A model generated the notes under the pieces. The model worked only from the letters and a program-made list of their open reading frames with translations. It was not told the origin of the DNA and searched no databases. The translations under genes were made by a program, and so were the position numbers. From assembly GCF_040958095.1 (NCBI RefSeq), contig NC_091195.1, forward strand, positions 26,704,381-26,768,380: DNA of 64,000 nt, in the 5' to 3' direction. The DNA comes from Procambarus clarkii (taxonomy: Eukaryota; Arthropoda; Malacostraca; Decapoda; Cambaridae). This document shows, in pieces, positions 22,046 through 34,230 of the stretch (its first letter is position 1; every line of letters starts with the position of its first letter).

Positions 22046-22409
22046 ACCAGTGTGATGGCACATGTGGGAGGAAGGGGGGCAGCTGCACTGCTATGCAGGG
22101 GATTTACGTGACTGTTCCTCCCTGAAGCCTCTTCCTATTACCTGAGATGTCGATATTGGAAGCGAGAGGTTCCACTTCATGGACACAGGATAGTGCATCT
22201 GCAACTATGTTGTCCGAGCCTTTGATGTTGAAGATCTTGAAGTTATAATTCTGTAGGAACAAGGCCCAACGGAGTATATGCTGGTTGGAGAATTGGGCTT
22301 CTTGCAGAAAACGAAGAGGAATAGAATAAATTGAGATGGGTTGGTGTCCTTGAGGATAAGTTCATATCACTGCAAGGACAGGATGTGGCTCCTTCTCTAC
22401 AGTGCTACC

Positions 22410-22482
22410 TTACCTTGAGGCTACCTTGAGGTGCTTCCGGGGCTTAGTGTCCCCGCGGCCCGGTCGTCGACCAGGCCTCCTG
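22410..22482 (-). mobile_element. SINE S1 tail fragment
   Basis: The fragment keeps only CTTGAGGTGCTTCCGGGGCT and the GTCCCCGCGGCCCGGTCGTC block. Confidence 0.7.
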
Positions 22483-23132
22483 GTTGGTGTTTGCTTTTAC
22501 TGTTGTTTGTTGGTGAAGCTTCAGCTTGTAGCTGACTGGTAGGACTTCTCCCTCTCGCTGCTGCATCAGGACACTCCCCAATACCGGTGCTACTGGCATC
22601 AACATTAAGGATGAAGGGTTGTTTCACATCTGACGAGGCCAGAATGGGATTAGTACACAACTAATTAAGCCTACTTCTCGACTTTACTTGTCGGTAATCT
22701 GTGTACAATCTTACCTTGCCAAGTGGTTTTGGGACCAGTATGCATGGTGAAGGCCAGGGAGACTCACATGGTGTAGCTAATCCATTACTGAGGCGGTACT
22801 GTACTTCGGGGAACATGGCTTCTCTCTTCTGTAGACTGATGCGGTAGTGAGGCTGACAGATGGGCAGCGTTTCAGGGAGCAGCTGGATGTCACGTTGCAC
22901 TACGGTACATTCCTCAGGAGTATCTTTAAATAGCTGTTTATGGGTAGAGGTTAGTTTGATCATCAGAGCACTATCATCAGAATGTTGTAGGTATTTGGTG
23001 AGATCATTTAATATTTCCAGATTAGAGGTCACTGTATTTGGATTATCGTTACACTCAGACGGAGAGGTAGCAGGGTATGTGTCACTGTTGGAATACCTCT
23101 CTGTAAAAGTGGATACCGACAACAATACTGGA

Positions 23133-23217
23133 GATGGATTGTTGACCAGACCACACACTAGAAAGCGAAGGGACGACGACGTTTCGGTCCGTCCTGGACC
23201 ATTCTCAAGTCGATTGT
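23133..23217. repeat. Single arm of the foldback repeat
   Basis: The stretch GACCAGACCACACACTAGAA, then CGACGTTTCGGTCCGTCCTG and GACCATTCTCAAGTCGAT matches one arm of the element at 21902-22045. Confidence 0.8.
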
Positions 23218-23813
23218 ATCAAGTTTCCAGATCGTCTACATCTGGAGGTGGATTACCTTGATAGGTTTTAAGCAGGTTGACGTGGCAGAGTTGTGTCTTG
23301 AGACGCCGATCCGGAGTCTCTAGAATGTAATTGTTGTTGTTCTTGCATTCTTTGATGCAATATGGTCCTGAAAATTTAGTAATGGAGAGGTTGGGATAGG
23401 AAAATATGCCAGGACGAAGTCTCCTATGTTAAACTTTCTTACTTTAGTGTTCTTGTCAAAGTGTGTTTTCGTCTTATGTTGGGAGGTCAGTAAATTAGCA
23501 CTAGCAAACTTAAGCACTTGTTCAAGTTTATGTCTCAAGTTTTTAAGAAACTGAGATACATTAAGAGAATCACTAAAGGGGTTTGACGTTAAGGAATCTT
23601 TAAAGGCATTAAGAGGACCACAACACTTACGACTGTAGAGCATCTCATAAGGAGATACTCCAAGGGACTCATTAGGAAGACTTCTGAAAATACACACAAG
23701 GAGATCTAATTGATTATCCCAATCTTGATCAGTACTATACAAATTTGTTTAACATTGACTTGATGGTTTGATGGCTACGTTCAAGAGATCCCTGTGAAGC
23801 AAGATGATATGGA

Positions 23814-24057
23814 CTTGAGGTTATCTTGAGATGATTTTGGGGCTTTAGTGTCCCCGCGGCCCGGTCCTCGACCAGGCCTCCACCCCCAGGAAGCAGCCCG
23901 TGACAGCTGACTAACTCCCAGGTACCTATTTACTGCTAGGTAACAGGGGCATTCAGGGTGAAAGAAACTTTGCCCATTTGTTTCTGCCTCGTGCGGGAAT
24001 CGAACCCGCGCCACAGAATTACGAGTCCTGCGCGCTATCCACCAGGCTACGAGGCCA
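23814..24057 (-). mobile_element. SINE family S1 with a CGT-type tRNA head, minus strand
   Basis: The head (right end) folds as a near-perfect cloverleaf on the minus strand. It has acceptor GCCTCGT...GCGAGGC, loop-type TTCGTAA and B box GGTTCGATTCC. Body and tail are those of the S1 family. The same head type occurs at 48306-48546. The copy is nested in the Ty3/gypsy fossil. Confidence 0.85.
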
Positions 24058-24974
24058 CTCGTAGCCCTGGTGGACTCCTACGAGGACTATACAAGACTTG
24101 GATAATGTTAAATCCCTGAAGGGTTTCCTTAAACAACTGACTGGTGAAATTAGTTTCACAGTCACTTTGGATCTCCGAGAATCTATTCTGAGTGAAGAGC
24201 TTCAACAGATGCTTGACAACTGTAGCAGCCGTGATGGTCGTGACGGGGAACTGCTATTGGGAACCTGGTGGTTGGACACATAATGGTGATGAAGCACATG
24301 TTGCCTGCGTGGGTTCTTGGTAAGGGCCCCACGCAGTCTATGATGAGCTTGGAAAATGGTTCTGAAGGCACAAGAATAGGGATAAGTGGTGCCTTTGGAA
24401 TAGGAACATTAGGTTTACCTGCCATTTGACATGTATGACAAGTACAAACAAAGGTCTTTATATCTCGTGCCATGCCTGGCCAAAAGTAATCTTGTATTTG
24501 AGCATTATATAATGATGCCATAATGAGACATCGGGAGAAGAGCTAGAGATATAATCTCTTTTCTGGAACTACCAACTGATCCACATTAGCCCAATCATCC
24601 TCTTCCTTGAGTTTATTGAGTCTGAATTTACGGTACAATAGTGAGTTGATCCCCAATGTAAAACCCTAGGATGGCATCGGTCATAAATTGGTCTTGGAAA
24701 AACACAGGAGTTAAAGAATTGTAAGCTTGTTGCAACTTACGGAACTCCAACTGGTTGAGATTAGGAGGGAGACCTCGCACGTCTTGAGGGACAGCTGCTG
24801 CTGCTACTTGTGGTGGTTGAGCGGCTTGAGCACGGGTAGTCACTAGCACAGGCTGGGAGATGTCTGCTGATTCTTCTGTCACGGTTACCTCGTCTGCTGC
24901 TGCATACGTCATGACATGGTCTTCTCTCGTGGCTGAGTCACACACCTGTTGTTTGTCTCAGATGATCAAATTCA

Positions 24975-25711
24975 ACAGTCTCCGTGGTGTAGTGGTAAGA
25001 CACTCGCCTGGTGTTCCGCGAGCGCTTTGTCAGGGGTTCGTATCCTGGCCGGGGAGGATTTACTGGGCGCAATTCCTTAACTGTAGCCTCTGTTTAACTC
25101 AACAGTAAAATGTGTACTTGGTTGTAACAACGATTCTTCGCGGCGGGGATCGTATTCCAGGGACCTGCCCGAAACGCTACGCGTACTAGTGGCTCTACAA
25201 GAATGTAACAACTCTTCTATATATCTCAAAAAAAAAAAAAAAAATTGGTGAAGTCTTGCTGGTTGGCCAAGTCGTTGCTCAGGAGAAGTTGAATTCCTGG
25301 CACGGAGAAATGCTTTTCTCAAATGGCGACTTTGACTTCTCCACTAATGAATGGACACTCCAGGTGGACTGTGGCGAGCGAGTAAGGTGTGGTAGCTGTC
25401 AGGTCGGTGATCAGGACGGTTTTCTTTTTTTTTTTCTTTTTTGAGATATATAGAAGAGTTGTTACATTCTTGTAGAGCCACTAGTACGCGTAGCGTTTCG
25501 GGCAGGTCCTTAATCCTATGGTCCCTGGAATACGATCCCCGCCGCGAAGAATCCTTGTTACAACCAAGTACACATTTTACTGTTGCGTTAAACAGAGGCT
25601 ACAGTTAAGGATTTGGGCGCAGTAAATCCTCCCCGGCCAGGATACGAACCCATGACATAGCGCTCGCGGAACGCCAGGCGAGTGTCTTACCACTACACCA
25701 CGGAGACTGTT
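24975..25711. mobile_element. Two tRNA-headed, poly-A SINEs (family S2) in inverted array
   Basis: The plus copy (24975-25244) has head TCCGTGGTGTAGTGGTAAGA (A box), GGGTTCGTATCCTGGCCGGG (B box), a body with CGAAACGCTACGCGTACTAG and a run of A. The minus copy (25421-25711) is the mirror image and starts with a T run. About 175 bp lie between the two poly-A ends. Sequence just outside the heads (TTCAACAG) is also inverted on both sides. A third copy is at 31366-31608. Confidence 0.85.
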
Positions 25712-27055
25712 GAACCTCAAGTGTAGTTTCTCCAGTGTAGGTAACTTGAGGTGCAGCGGTTTTTAATAGAATACTCTACGGCGAAGCTGTGTCCCCTCAA
25801 GATGCATATTGGGCTCATTCCATCAGAATCTTAACCGTTGGCAGAGACAGTTCCTGGATACACCTGTCTGTCTAATAAAGCAAGATCAGTAATTGGAACA
25901 TTTACATGTAATACATGCTTAGTAGGCTTAGGAAGTTGAGGCTTAGTGAGTCAGCTAATTGTCGATTTGCATCGAGGATTTGGACATTGATCAATAAGGT
26001 GTCCATAAGCTTTACGGTAGCTGCAGTAAAGTGCATAGTTAATGTCTTTATGACTTACTTTAGATGAAGCATGACTGGACCAATATGGTTTACTGGAAGA
26101 GGAGTCAAAAGGTTTATGGATTAGACTAGGCACATTTATCAAGGTTTATCTCTTCCTTATCTGCAAGATATAGGCATATGGGGGGTTAGGTTTACGTCGC
26201 ATTAATTCCTCCATCAATACAAGGTTCATTAATTCCCTATAGGTGGTGACCTGTACTGATTCTAGCCATCTCTTGAAGTACCTGGTTTTGGTCTGCACAT
26301 ACTCCAAGTAATTTTGTGTCTGAGTCTTGACATAGACCCCGAAACGTCGGCGATTACTCTCAGTGGAAAGTAGCTATGCATCAAGGACTTCTTGCTTGAG
26401 TACTCCATAGTCAGTCACGGTGGCAAGAGTAGTGAGGGGTCAAGGCTGATCTTCCTGTAAGGTGTGATCTGGGATCTGACCATTGGTGCCTAGGCCAGAG
26501 GGAATGGCCAAGGCCTCGAAAGAAACACAAAATGAATCCACTTCTGTCTCTACAAAAGGCGGCATCATTTTAATACACAGTTTGTTGTTCTTGAATCTGG
26601 AGTCGCTATTGTTCACGCGCACGTTCTAATTCAGCTGTTTGGTCGAAGATCCGGAATTGTTCTTGTTCACGTTGGAGTGCAGCTTCGTGTTCTTGGAGCC
26701 GGAGTTGTTCTTGTTCACGTTCACAGGCTATTGAACGTCTTTTCCTCTTCAGTGATGCTTCACCACTGATGCCACAGAGACACGTGTAGCTCCTCTACAC
26801 TGCTTGAGGTCAACTCCTCACTATGGGGTTCTGCTCTACCGCAGAGTTCACCATACACTTCTTCTCCAGCCACGAAGTTCCTCCATCAACTTCTTCTCTA
26901 ACTTCGAAGTTTCTCCACTAACTCCTTCCCAAACAAACCTGCAACTCTATTACCATGCCAATAAAAATGTTTTCTTAACAAAACATAATTAAATGTATTC
27001 ACAGAAAATATACTCCTCCATCCGACAGCCTTATGCCGGCACTATGGCTCCGCTG

Positions 27056-27420
27056 ATGTGGGTCCTCCCCCATCCTGGGCGGGTCTACCCCATCCTGGGT
27101 GGGTCCTCCCCCATCCTGGGCAGGTCTACCCCATCCTGGGTGGGTCGTCCCCCATCCTGGGCGGGTCTACCCCCATCCTGGGTGGGTCCTCCCCCATCCT
27201 GGGCAGGTCTACCCCATCCTGGGTGGGTCCTCCCCCATCCTGGGCGGGTCTACCCCATCCTGGGCGGGTCCTACCCCATCCTGGGCGGGTCTACCCTATC
27301 CTAGGTGGGTCCTCTCCCATCCTGGGCAGGCCTACCCCATCCTGGGTGGGTCCTCCCCCATCCTGGGTGGGTCCTCCCCCATCCTGGGTGGGTCCTCCCC
27401 CATCCTGGGCGGGTCCACCT
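27056..27420. repeat. 20-21 bp GC-rich minisatellite (about 18 units)
   Basis: The unit is CATCCTGGGTGGGTCCTCCC C, alternating with CATCCTGGGCGGGTCTACCC. The paired alternation (roughly 41 bp higher-order unit) is clear from 27065 to 27300 and collapses to a single type at 27340-27410. Open frames on both strands are artefacts. Confidence 0.95.
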
Positions 27421-28299
27421 GGGAACACGTCCTGGCGCGTCACCGCTCCTGTCACGACGCTGGGGGCTTCCTCCCTCAGTCATCCACTGACCTTCGGCAA
27501 GAGCAGACGTATCACCGCTCCCTCTAGCATGTCCTGCCAACTTTAACTACTTATTTTAACGCACTGTCTTAATAAAATATCTATTCCACACACATAGCGG
27601 TGTTCACACATTTTCATTATGATTGCTGGGCACACGATCAAACACTAGTGACTAAATTAACAACTGATTAATCAGGCTTACTGTCGAAATCTCTGATGTG
27701 AGGACGCTCACTCACTGGAGCTCAAATATGGCGCCCACACAGGCCGCTACAAAAATGCTTCAGGACTGCCTCGCAAGGCTTCCTCCAGTCCACGACTCGA
27801 GTTCACAACGTCGCCTGGCAGGCTCAACAAGAGAAACTCCTGCTTACTTCCTTCCTCTTGAAGGCACAACAATTAGAGTTTCACCAAGGCGCGACCAATA
27901 CTAACAGAGATACTAAACGCAACCCCCAGGGACACTGTTCAAGATTAACCTGTCTAAATATATCTATGAGCTATCTCATCCCTATGTGTGTATTTATACC
28001 TCAATAAACTTACTAATTAATTTTCACTTTCCGTTCAATGAGTGTATGATGAGTCCTCGATACATGGTACACGGGATATGGATAAGTGGGTGTAGTTATT
28101 TATTTATATTTACACAACGGTTACTCCCCCGTAACAAAACACTGGGTATGTCTTGTTGACATTTACTCTAATATCAGAATTCCCCTTTGATAGAGATAAC
28201 AGTTTACAACCAAGACATTCTAAGCCCAAACAGTTTCTGACGGAAACACATGGTGGGTTTACCCTCATACACCCAAAGTCATACAAGAACCTCTCCAAG
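27421..28299. other. Non-repetitive, no gene recognised
   Basis: The stretch contains no convincing long frame. Short frames at 27698-27904 (plus) and 28110-28298 (minus) lack motifs. AATAAAATATC (27570) and AT-rich stretches are present. It may include the terminal region of the neighbouring LTR-element fossil, but I found no matching repeat at the other end. Confidence 0.4.
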
Positions 28300-28300
28300 T

Positions 28301-28546
28301 TAATTATCTTGAGATGATTTTGGGGCTTTTAGTGTCCCCGCGGCCCGGTCCTCGACCAGGCCTCCACCCCCAGGAAGCAGCCCGTGACAGCTGACTAACA
28401 CCCAGGTACCTATTTTACTGCTAGGTAACAGGGGCATAGGGTGAAAGAAACTCTGTCCATTGTTTCTCGTCGGCGCCCGGGATTGAACCCGGGACCACAG
28501 GATCACAAGTACAGCGTGCTGTCCGCTCGGCCGACCGGCTCCCTAA
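28301..28546 (-). mobile_element. SINE family S1 (TGT-type head), minus strand, full
   Basis: The copy runs from tail TTATCTTGAGATGATTTTGG to head GGTCGGCCGAGCGGACAGCA (minus strand), ending at CGGCTCC. It is near full length and only lightly diverged from the copy at 61914-62158. Confidence 0.9.
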
Positions 28547-28682
28547 CTCTACACAAACACTTTGGAGTATCCTTGAAGTTGCATTTGGTAAACATACAAT
28601 ATATATCTGAGAGGTGGCCGGTAACTAATTATAAACAGGACTTATCTGCTAAGGAATTCCTGCAGAACACACAGGACATCCG

Positions 28683-28948
28683 CTGGGGCCATATTCACGA
28701 AGCAGTTACGCAAGCACTTACAAACTTGTACTGTACATCTTTTCTCAATCTTTGGCGGCTTTGTTTACAATTATTAAACAGTTAATGAGTTCCGAAGCAC
28801 CAGGAGGCTGTTTATAACAATACCAACAGTTGATTGGCAAGTTTTCATGCTTGTAAACTTTAATAAATGTAATCAAGCCGTCAAAAATTTCGGAAAGATG
28901 TACACGTTCGTAAGGACTTGTGTAACTGCTTCGTGAATCTGGCCGGAA
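28683..28948. mobile_element. hAT-like MITE, copy 2
   Basis: The ends are GGGGCCATATTCACGAAGCA and TGCTTCGTGAATCTGGCC, and the interior contains CAATCTTTGGCGGCTTTG and TTATTAAACAGTTAATGAG. The whole matches the copy at 5788-6059, with a few small deletions. Confidence 0.75.
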
Positions 28949-29237
28949 TTTCAACTGTTTCGCGCAGGCAACGCCGGGGCAAAATGTCGTACAGTAACTA
29001 TCAAGTTTACAACAGTGTTTCCACCACCACTCTTTACAAAGACATATTATAAATGGTATAATCTACTGGAAATTTAATACATAACTAATTCACTACCTTA
29101 GATCTCTCAAAACCAGCCAGTAACTTACATGTTATTAATGTATCGTACCAAGGCAGGCACGCCATTCTCTAGCTTCAGTACCTCCACTTTGGTTATTTGT
29201 AAATAACACTTGTTTCCTTACAAGACCAAGCCTGGGC

Positions 29238-31150
29238 ATGACACCGTGTAAGAACAGTGTAACACCGTGTAAGAACAGTGTAACACCGTGTAAGAACAGT
29301 GTGACACCGTGTAAGAACAGTGTGACACCGTGTAAGAACAGTGTAACACCGTGTAAGAACAGTGTAACACCGTGTAAGAACAGTGTGACACCGTGTAAGA
29401 ACAGTGTGACACCGTGTAAGAACAGTGTAACACCGTGTAAGAACAGTGTAACACCGTGTAAGAACAGTGTGACACCGTGTAAGAACAGTGTAACACCGTG
29501 TAAGAACAGTGTAACACCGTGTAAGAACAGTGTAACACCGTGTAAGAACAGTGTAATACCGTGTAAGAACAGTGTGACACCGTGTAAGAACAGTGTGACA
29601 CCGTGTAAGAACAGTGTGACACCGTGTAAGAGCAGTGTAACACCGTGTAAGAACAGTGTAACACCGTGTAAGAACAGTGACACAGAGCAAGAACAGTGTA
29701 ACAGAGCAAGAACAGTGTAACACCGTGTAAGAACAGTGTGACACCGTGTAAGAACAGTGTGACACCGTGTAAGAACAGTGTGACACCGTGTAAGAACAGT
29801 GTAACACCGTGTAAGAGCAGTGTAACACCGTGTAAGAACAGTGTAACACCGTGTAAGAACAGTGACACAGAGCAAGAACAGTGACACAGAGCAAGAACAG
29901 TGTAACACCGTGTAAGAACAGTGTGACACCGTGTAAGAACAGTGTGACACCGTGTAAGAACAGTGTGACACCGTGTAAGAACAGTGTAACACCGTGTAAG
30001 AACAGTGTGACACCGTGTAAGAACAGTGTGACACCGTGTAAGAACAGTGTAACACCGTGTAAGAGCAGTGTAACACCGTGTAAGAACAGTGTAACACCGT
30101 GTAAGAACAGTGACACAGAGCAAGAACAGTGACACAGAGCAAGAACAGTGTAACACCGTGTAAGAACAGTGTGACACCGTGTAAGAACAGTGTGACACCG
30201 TGTAAGAAGTGTGACACCGTGTAAGAACAGTGTAACACCGTGTAAGAACAGTGTGACACCGTGTAAGAACAGTGTAACACCGTGTAAGAACAGTGTAACA
30301 CCGTGTAAGAGCAGTGTAACACCGTGTAAGAACAGTGTAACACCGTGTAAGAACAGTGACACAGAGCAAGAACAGTGACACAAAGCAAGAACAGTGTAAC
30401 ACCGTGTAAGAACAGTGTGACACCGTGTAAGAACAGTGTAACACCGTGTAAGAACAGTGTGACACCGTGTAAGAACAGTGTGACACCGTGTAAGAACAGT
30501 GTAACACCGTGTAAGAACAGTGTAACACCGTGTAAGAGCAGTGTAACACCGTGTAAGAACAGTGTAACACCGTGTAAGAGCAGTGTAACACCGTGTAAGA
30601 ACAGTGTAACACCGTGTAAGAGCAGTGTAACACCGTGTAAGAACAGTGTGACACCGTGTAAGAACAATGTAACACCGTGTAAGAACAGTGTAACACCGTG
30701 TAAGAGCAGTGTAACACCGTGTAAGAACACTGTGACACCGTGTAAGAACAGTGTAACACCGTGTAAGAACAGTGTAACACCGTGTAAGGACAGTGTGACA
30801 CCGTGTAAGAACAGTGTAACACCGTGTAAGAACAGTGTAACACCGTGTAAGAACAGTGTAACACCGTGTAAGAGCAGTGTAACACCGTGTAAGAACAGTG
30901 TAACACCGTGTAAGAACAGTGTAACACCGTGTAAGAGCAGTGTAACACCGTGTAAGAACAGTGTAACACCGTGTAAGAGCAGTGTAACACCGTGTAAGAA
31001 CAGTGTAACACCGTGTAAGAGCAGTGTAACACCGTGTAAGAACAGTGTGACACCGTGTAAGAACAGTGTAACACCGTGTAAGAACAGTGACACAGAGCAA
31101 GAACAGTGACACCGTGTAAGAACAGTGACACAGAACAAGAACAGTGTCTA
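29238..31150. repeat. 21 bp minisatellite with higher-order structure (about 91 units)
   Basis: The unit is GTAAGAACAGTGTAACACCG T (21 bp), with GTAACACC/GTGACACC and AGAACAG/AGAGCAG variants. A contracted variant, GACACAGAGCAAGAACAGT, recurs at 29679, 29864, 30112 and 30358, giving a higher-order repeat of about 247 bp. It appears again near the right end (31089 on). Since 21 is divisible by three, all three minus frames stay open for over 640 codons (LFLHGVT, VLTRCYT and CSYTVLH heptads) and plus frames read VTPCKNS. No start context, splice sites or codon bias suggest a gene. Confidence 0.95.
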
Positions 31151-31365
31151 GAAGTTGACCCATGTGACACCAGCCACTTTTCAGGTGGAAGACTTCAAAA
31201 TGTAAAAACTCATTTTTTTGTTTATCTTATTTACATGCAAAAGCGTGCTACATAAATGCCATAAAACCAATACAAAAGAAGCCAACAACAAAAGTACAAG
31301 TTACAACGGAACAAAACAATAATCCCCCAACCCATACCCACACAAATACAGGAAAACACATATTT

Positions 31366-31608
31366 TTTTTTTGAGATATATAGAAGAGTTGTTACATTCT
31401 TGTACAGCCACTAGTACGCGTAGCGTTTCGGGCAAGTCCTTAATCCTATGGTCCCTGGAATACGATCCCCGCCGCGAAGAATCGTTGTTACATCCAAGTA
31501 CACATTTTACTGTTGCGTTAAACAGAGGCTACAGTTAAGGATTTGCGCCCAGTAAATCCTCCCCGGCCAGGATACGAACCCATGACATAGCGCTCGCGGA
31601 ACGCCAGC
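31366..31608 (-). mobile_element. SINE family S2, minus strand
   Basis: A T run (31364-31372) is followed by GAGATATATAGAAGAGTTGT, GCGTAGCGTTTCGGGCAAGT and the tRNA-like head end CGCTCGCGGAACGCCAG. The copy lacks the last bases of the head compared with 25421-25711. Confidence 0.85.
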
Positions 31609-31849
31609 GCATATAGAAGTACATAGCATAGTAAACAAAAAGAGACAAGCACATAAATCAGCCCAAAATGGACACAAAAGCAACACACGTTACAAACAAT
31701 ACACATGAACAATCAAAAAGCCTGAAGGGCTTACAACGAAACCAGCCATCGAAACACATCAATATGCCAAAGGCCGGGGACATGTGAGAAGGCAACGCCT
31801 ACATATATATATGTGGATAATCCTTATAATGGACTTCTTCACCAACTTC

Positions 31850-32083
31850 GAGGTCATCTCCGGAACTCGCAGTTCCTGCGACGGCGCTGGAACCAATCGT
31901 ATTGGCGTATGCCATTCCATTGGAGACTTTCAGCGCCGTGGAGAGGGGGGACCTGCTGCATGGGTAACAGCTTCTCCCCTGTATCAACCTACCCAGGCTT
32001 TGCGCCCTGGTGAGGCCACTCCAGACCAGGCCGACATCAGAGTGCAACTCCATAGTCTCCTGAGACTGATGGATGCCTACTAA
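31850..32083 (+). mobile_element. CTA-tailed SINE-like repeat, copy 2 (fullest copy)
   Basis: The copy begins GAGGTCATCTCCGGAACTCG, contains CGACGGCGCTGGAACCAATC and CTTTCAGCGCCGTGGAGAGG, and ends ACTGATGGATGCCTACTA. Homologous to 39663-39909 (minus) and to the 3' part at 21322-21462. I do not recognise a tRNA or 5S head. Confidence 0.8.
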
Positions 32084-32139
32084 TCCTTCTCCGGAAACCG
32101 CAAACAATACTTCTCTCAAACGAACCACTCATCTTCCTG

Positions 32140-33480
32140 AATACGCTCGCCAGACTTCCCCTGACGGCGCTTCATAAAATCATGAACATCAGAGATGAAA
32201 GCCTTCATGGTGGGCACCCACACGGTGGACGAGCACCAGGGAACCGGCCGCACTCGGACCCCCAGACTGGGTCCAGACTACTCATCAGCAACCGATACCC
32301 GATACCCCCTGATGAGGCAACCACCCCCTTCTCCAGAAAGGGGAGACATCACAGGGCCCAAACTCGTAATGGGTCGCTGGCCACAGGCGCAGAGCCCCCT
32401 CGTCGACCATCTTTGTTAAGAGTTACCAGGAATTCACAGGCCGCATCATCTTCCACAGAGGAAGGAACAGCACCCGTCACGAAGAGCGCCGCAAGCACTT
32501 ACGGTCAGGGCGCAGGTCATCTGAGCTCCCCACTGTCACGGAATCAGACACCCGAGTGACGCAGGGAGTCTGCGACCTGGCACGGGCGTGCAAAACCTCA
32601 GTGGCGGCTACGGCCCGGGTGAGGGGGGGGGGCAAAACACGACAGGAGGCCGCGACCCCACTGACACAGCAGGCAGGAGTGGTGAGGGAGCCGTGGCGTG
32701 ATCCACGGGAGAACAAAGGCACAACAGCTGCAGAAGTGGGAGGCCATGGGAAGGGTGACCCGCTGAACTGTATTTACACCGACAGCACTCACGCCAGCCA
32801 TAGAAGACGCATATGACGACATGTGCGTCTATATGGTGCGCATATCCAAAGGCACACCCACACCCTCCGGAGCCTCTTCAATAATCAATGGAAGGGGGGA
32901 AGTCCTCGCAGAATAGATTAACGTGGAGGACGGCGCCAGCAGAGCACCCTGCAGCCATGTGGCCTGACAACCCACAACGGAAACAAGTCCGCGGCTGTCG
33001 GGTGTAATTAACATGGACGTAGTACCACATCAGCCTGACGGAAGAAGGGATGTCAGATCGTAGCCACATCTCCAGCGTCCGGATGCCGTTGAGGTTGGCC
33101 TTCAAGTGACTGGAGGAGATAACATTCACCCTCACATTCACTATCTTTCTAAACTGCCCAAAGTATCGCCTCATCAAGTCCTCCGGTAATTCGATAGGGG
33201 CACCATGTACACTGACTTAGGTAGAAGTGCCACTGCGGTAGGAGATAACAACCGACCCAGCAGCAGCCGGCACCTGGAAACTACGCCCTTCAAATCGGCG
33301 CAGAAACACCTGGTAGTCCTCGCCAGTGGAGAGCTTCACCACCGCCTTATGCCTCGTCAAGAGTTCCACACCACACACGGCACCCACGTCAATACCCAGC
33401 ACATAAATAACATCTGTTCCACTGTGAGGTAATCCACAATGCCGGAATACTCCAAGCTAACTGACTGAGCCCTTGGTATG
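32140..33480 (-). mobile_element. Retroelement ORF1/gag-like fossil with CCHC knuckle
   Basis: Minus-strand segments at 33402-33217 and 33177-32878 read like a retroelement nucleic-acid-binding protein. There is a fold with DYQVFLRRFEGRSFQVP, then HLKANLNGIRTLEMWLRSDI, and a knuckle CFRCGLSGHMAAGC (C-x2-C-x4-H-x4-C). Similar ORF1 proteins occur in LINEs of the Jockey/I groups and in some LTR elements, and I cannot tell which. The piece is broken. Positions 33503-33557 hold a 9 bp tandem (CACGCCGGG, about 6-7 units). Confidence 0.55.
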
Positions 33481-33756
33481 GAGGTCAAGGGTCCCCCCAT
33501 CACGCCAGGCACGCCAGGCACGCCGGGCACGCCGGGCACGCCGGGCACGCCGGGCACGCCGGGCACAAGCCAACCAAGGACCAGCCGCTAGTTGGACACA
33601 CCCACGACTGGAGAGAGCAGCCAACACGTCTACTCGCCCTGGTGGCCGAGCACACAATCCCAGCTCCTGGTCTCTTAAACAATGCTGTCTACAGATCATT
33701 AAGGCAAAAGGTAATTAGTGATCATGTCATGCTATGCACAAACACCATCAAGGATG

Positions 33757-34230
33757 TCAAATCACAAAATTATGATTTTTGTGGATTAGGCTACTAATGA
33801 CTTCGACGAGGACAGGAAGCCAGCAGCTTGTCAAAGGTACTCCATTTGCCCTGATGATTTTCTCAAGCAGGATTTTGCAATTTAACAGAGTTTTAGCATT
33901 TACGGCTTCGGAGGGTAAGCGGCTCCAAAGGTTACTAACCCTGTGGGTGAACAAGCATCTCTGTTCTCAGTCCAACATTGAGGCGTGTTGAGCTTGAACC
34001 CGTTGCTCCTTGTTTGTGTTACATCTGAACTTTTGAAGAAGTTTCTGTCGGAGGTTAATATCCACCAGCTGTTTACTATATCAAGTTACGCTGAGCCCTG
34101 AGGCCCTCAACCGTTCCCAGTGTGAGAGTCGACTTAGCTCTGGAATGATTTTTGTTGCCCATAGTTGCACTTTCTCCAAAGCAGCTTTGTGCTTACCTGA
34201 CAGTGTCTATATGGAAGTGAGGTCTAGCTC
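33757..34230 (-). mobile_element. LINE 3' coding remnant, minus strand
   Basis: The minus-strand frame 33954-33757 reads MFTHRVSNLWSRLPSEAVNA, then KTLLNCKILLEKIIRANGVP, the C-terminal tail type of a CR1/Jockey-like ORF2. The upstream part is decayed. A plus-strand relative of the same tail occurs at about 43065-43270 (RVINPWNRLPAEAVNAKTLL-like words). Confidence 0.6.

Larger units (their letters stand above)
22140..26780 (-). mobile_element. Ty3/gypsy-type LTR retrotransposon fossil, minus strand
   Basis: Minus-strand segments in pol-then-gag order (left to right on the plus strand) match a Ty3/gypsy element. There are pieces of reverse transcriptase (22661-22900, with P-W-x-S-P-x-x-L-V-P-K) and of integrase (24183-24521, zinc-finger and D-C-V-G-P-L core; 23320-23742, C-terminal part). 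A CCHC knuckle in gag sits near 25951-26050. The element is broken in many places and has been entered by S1 SINE pieces, by an inverted pair of tRNA-headed SINEs and by one arm of the foldback repeat. I could not identify its LTRs; the stretch 26780-28100 may contain the 5' end. Judging by decay and nested insertions it is old. Confidence 0.8.

Noticed and set aside
29135-31170. Three overlapping minus-strand open frames of about 650 codons (LFLHGVT-type heptads)
   Set aside because: They come from a 21 bp unit without stops in three minus phases. There is no splice signal, promoter, codon bias or non-repetitive domain, and all three frames cannot be real together.
32140-33480. Host CCHC zinc-finger gene
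   Set aside because: The context and the domain order are those of retroelement nucleic-acid-binding proteins, and the sequence is broken.
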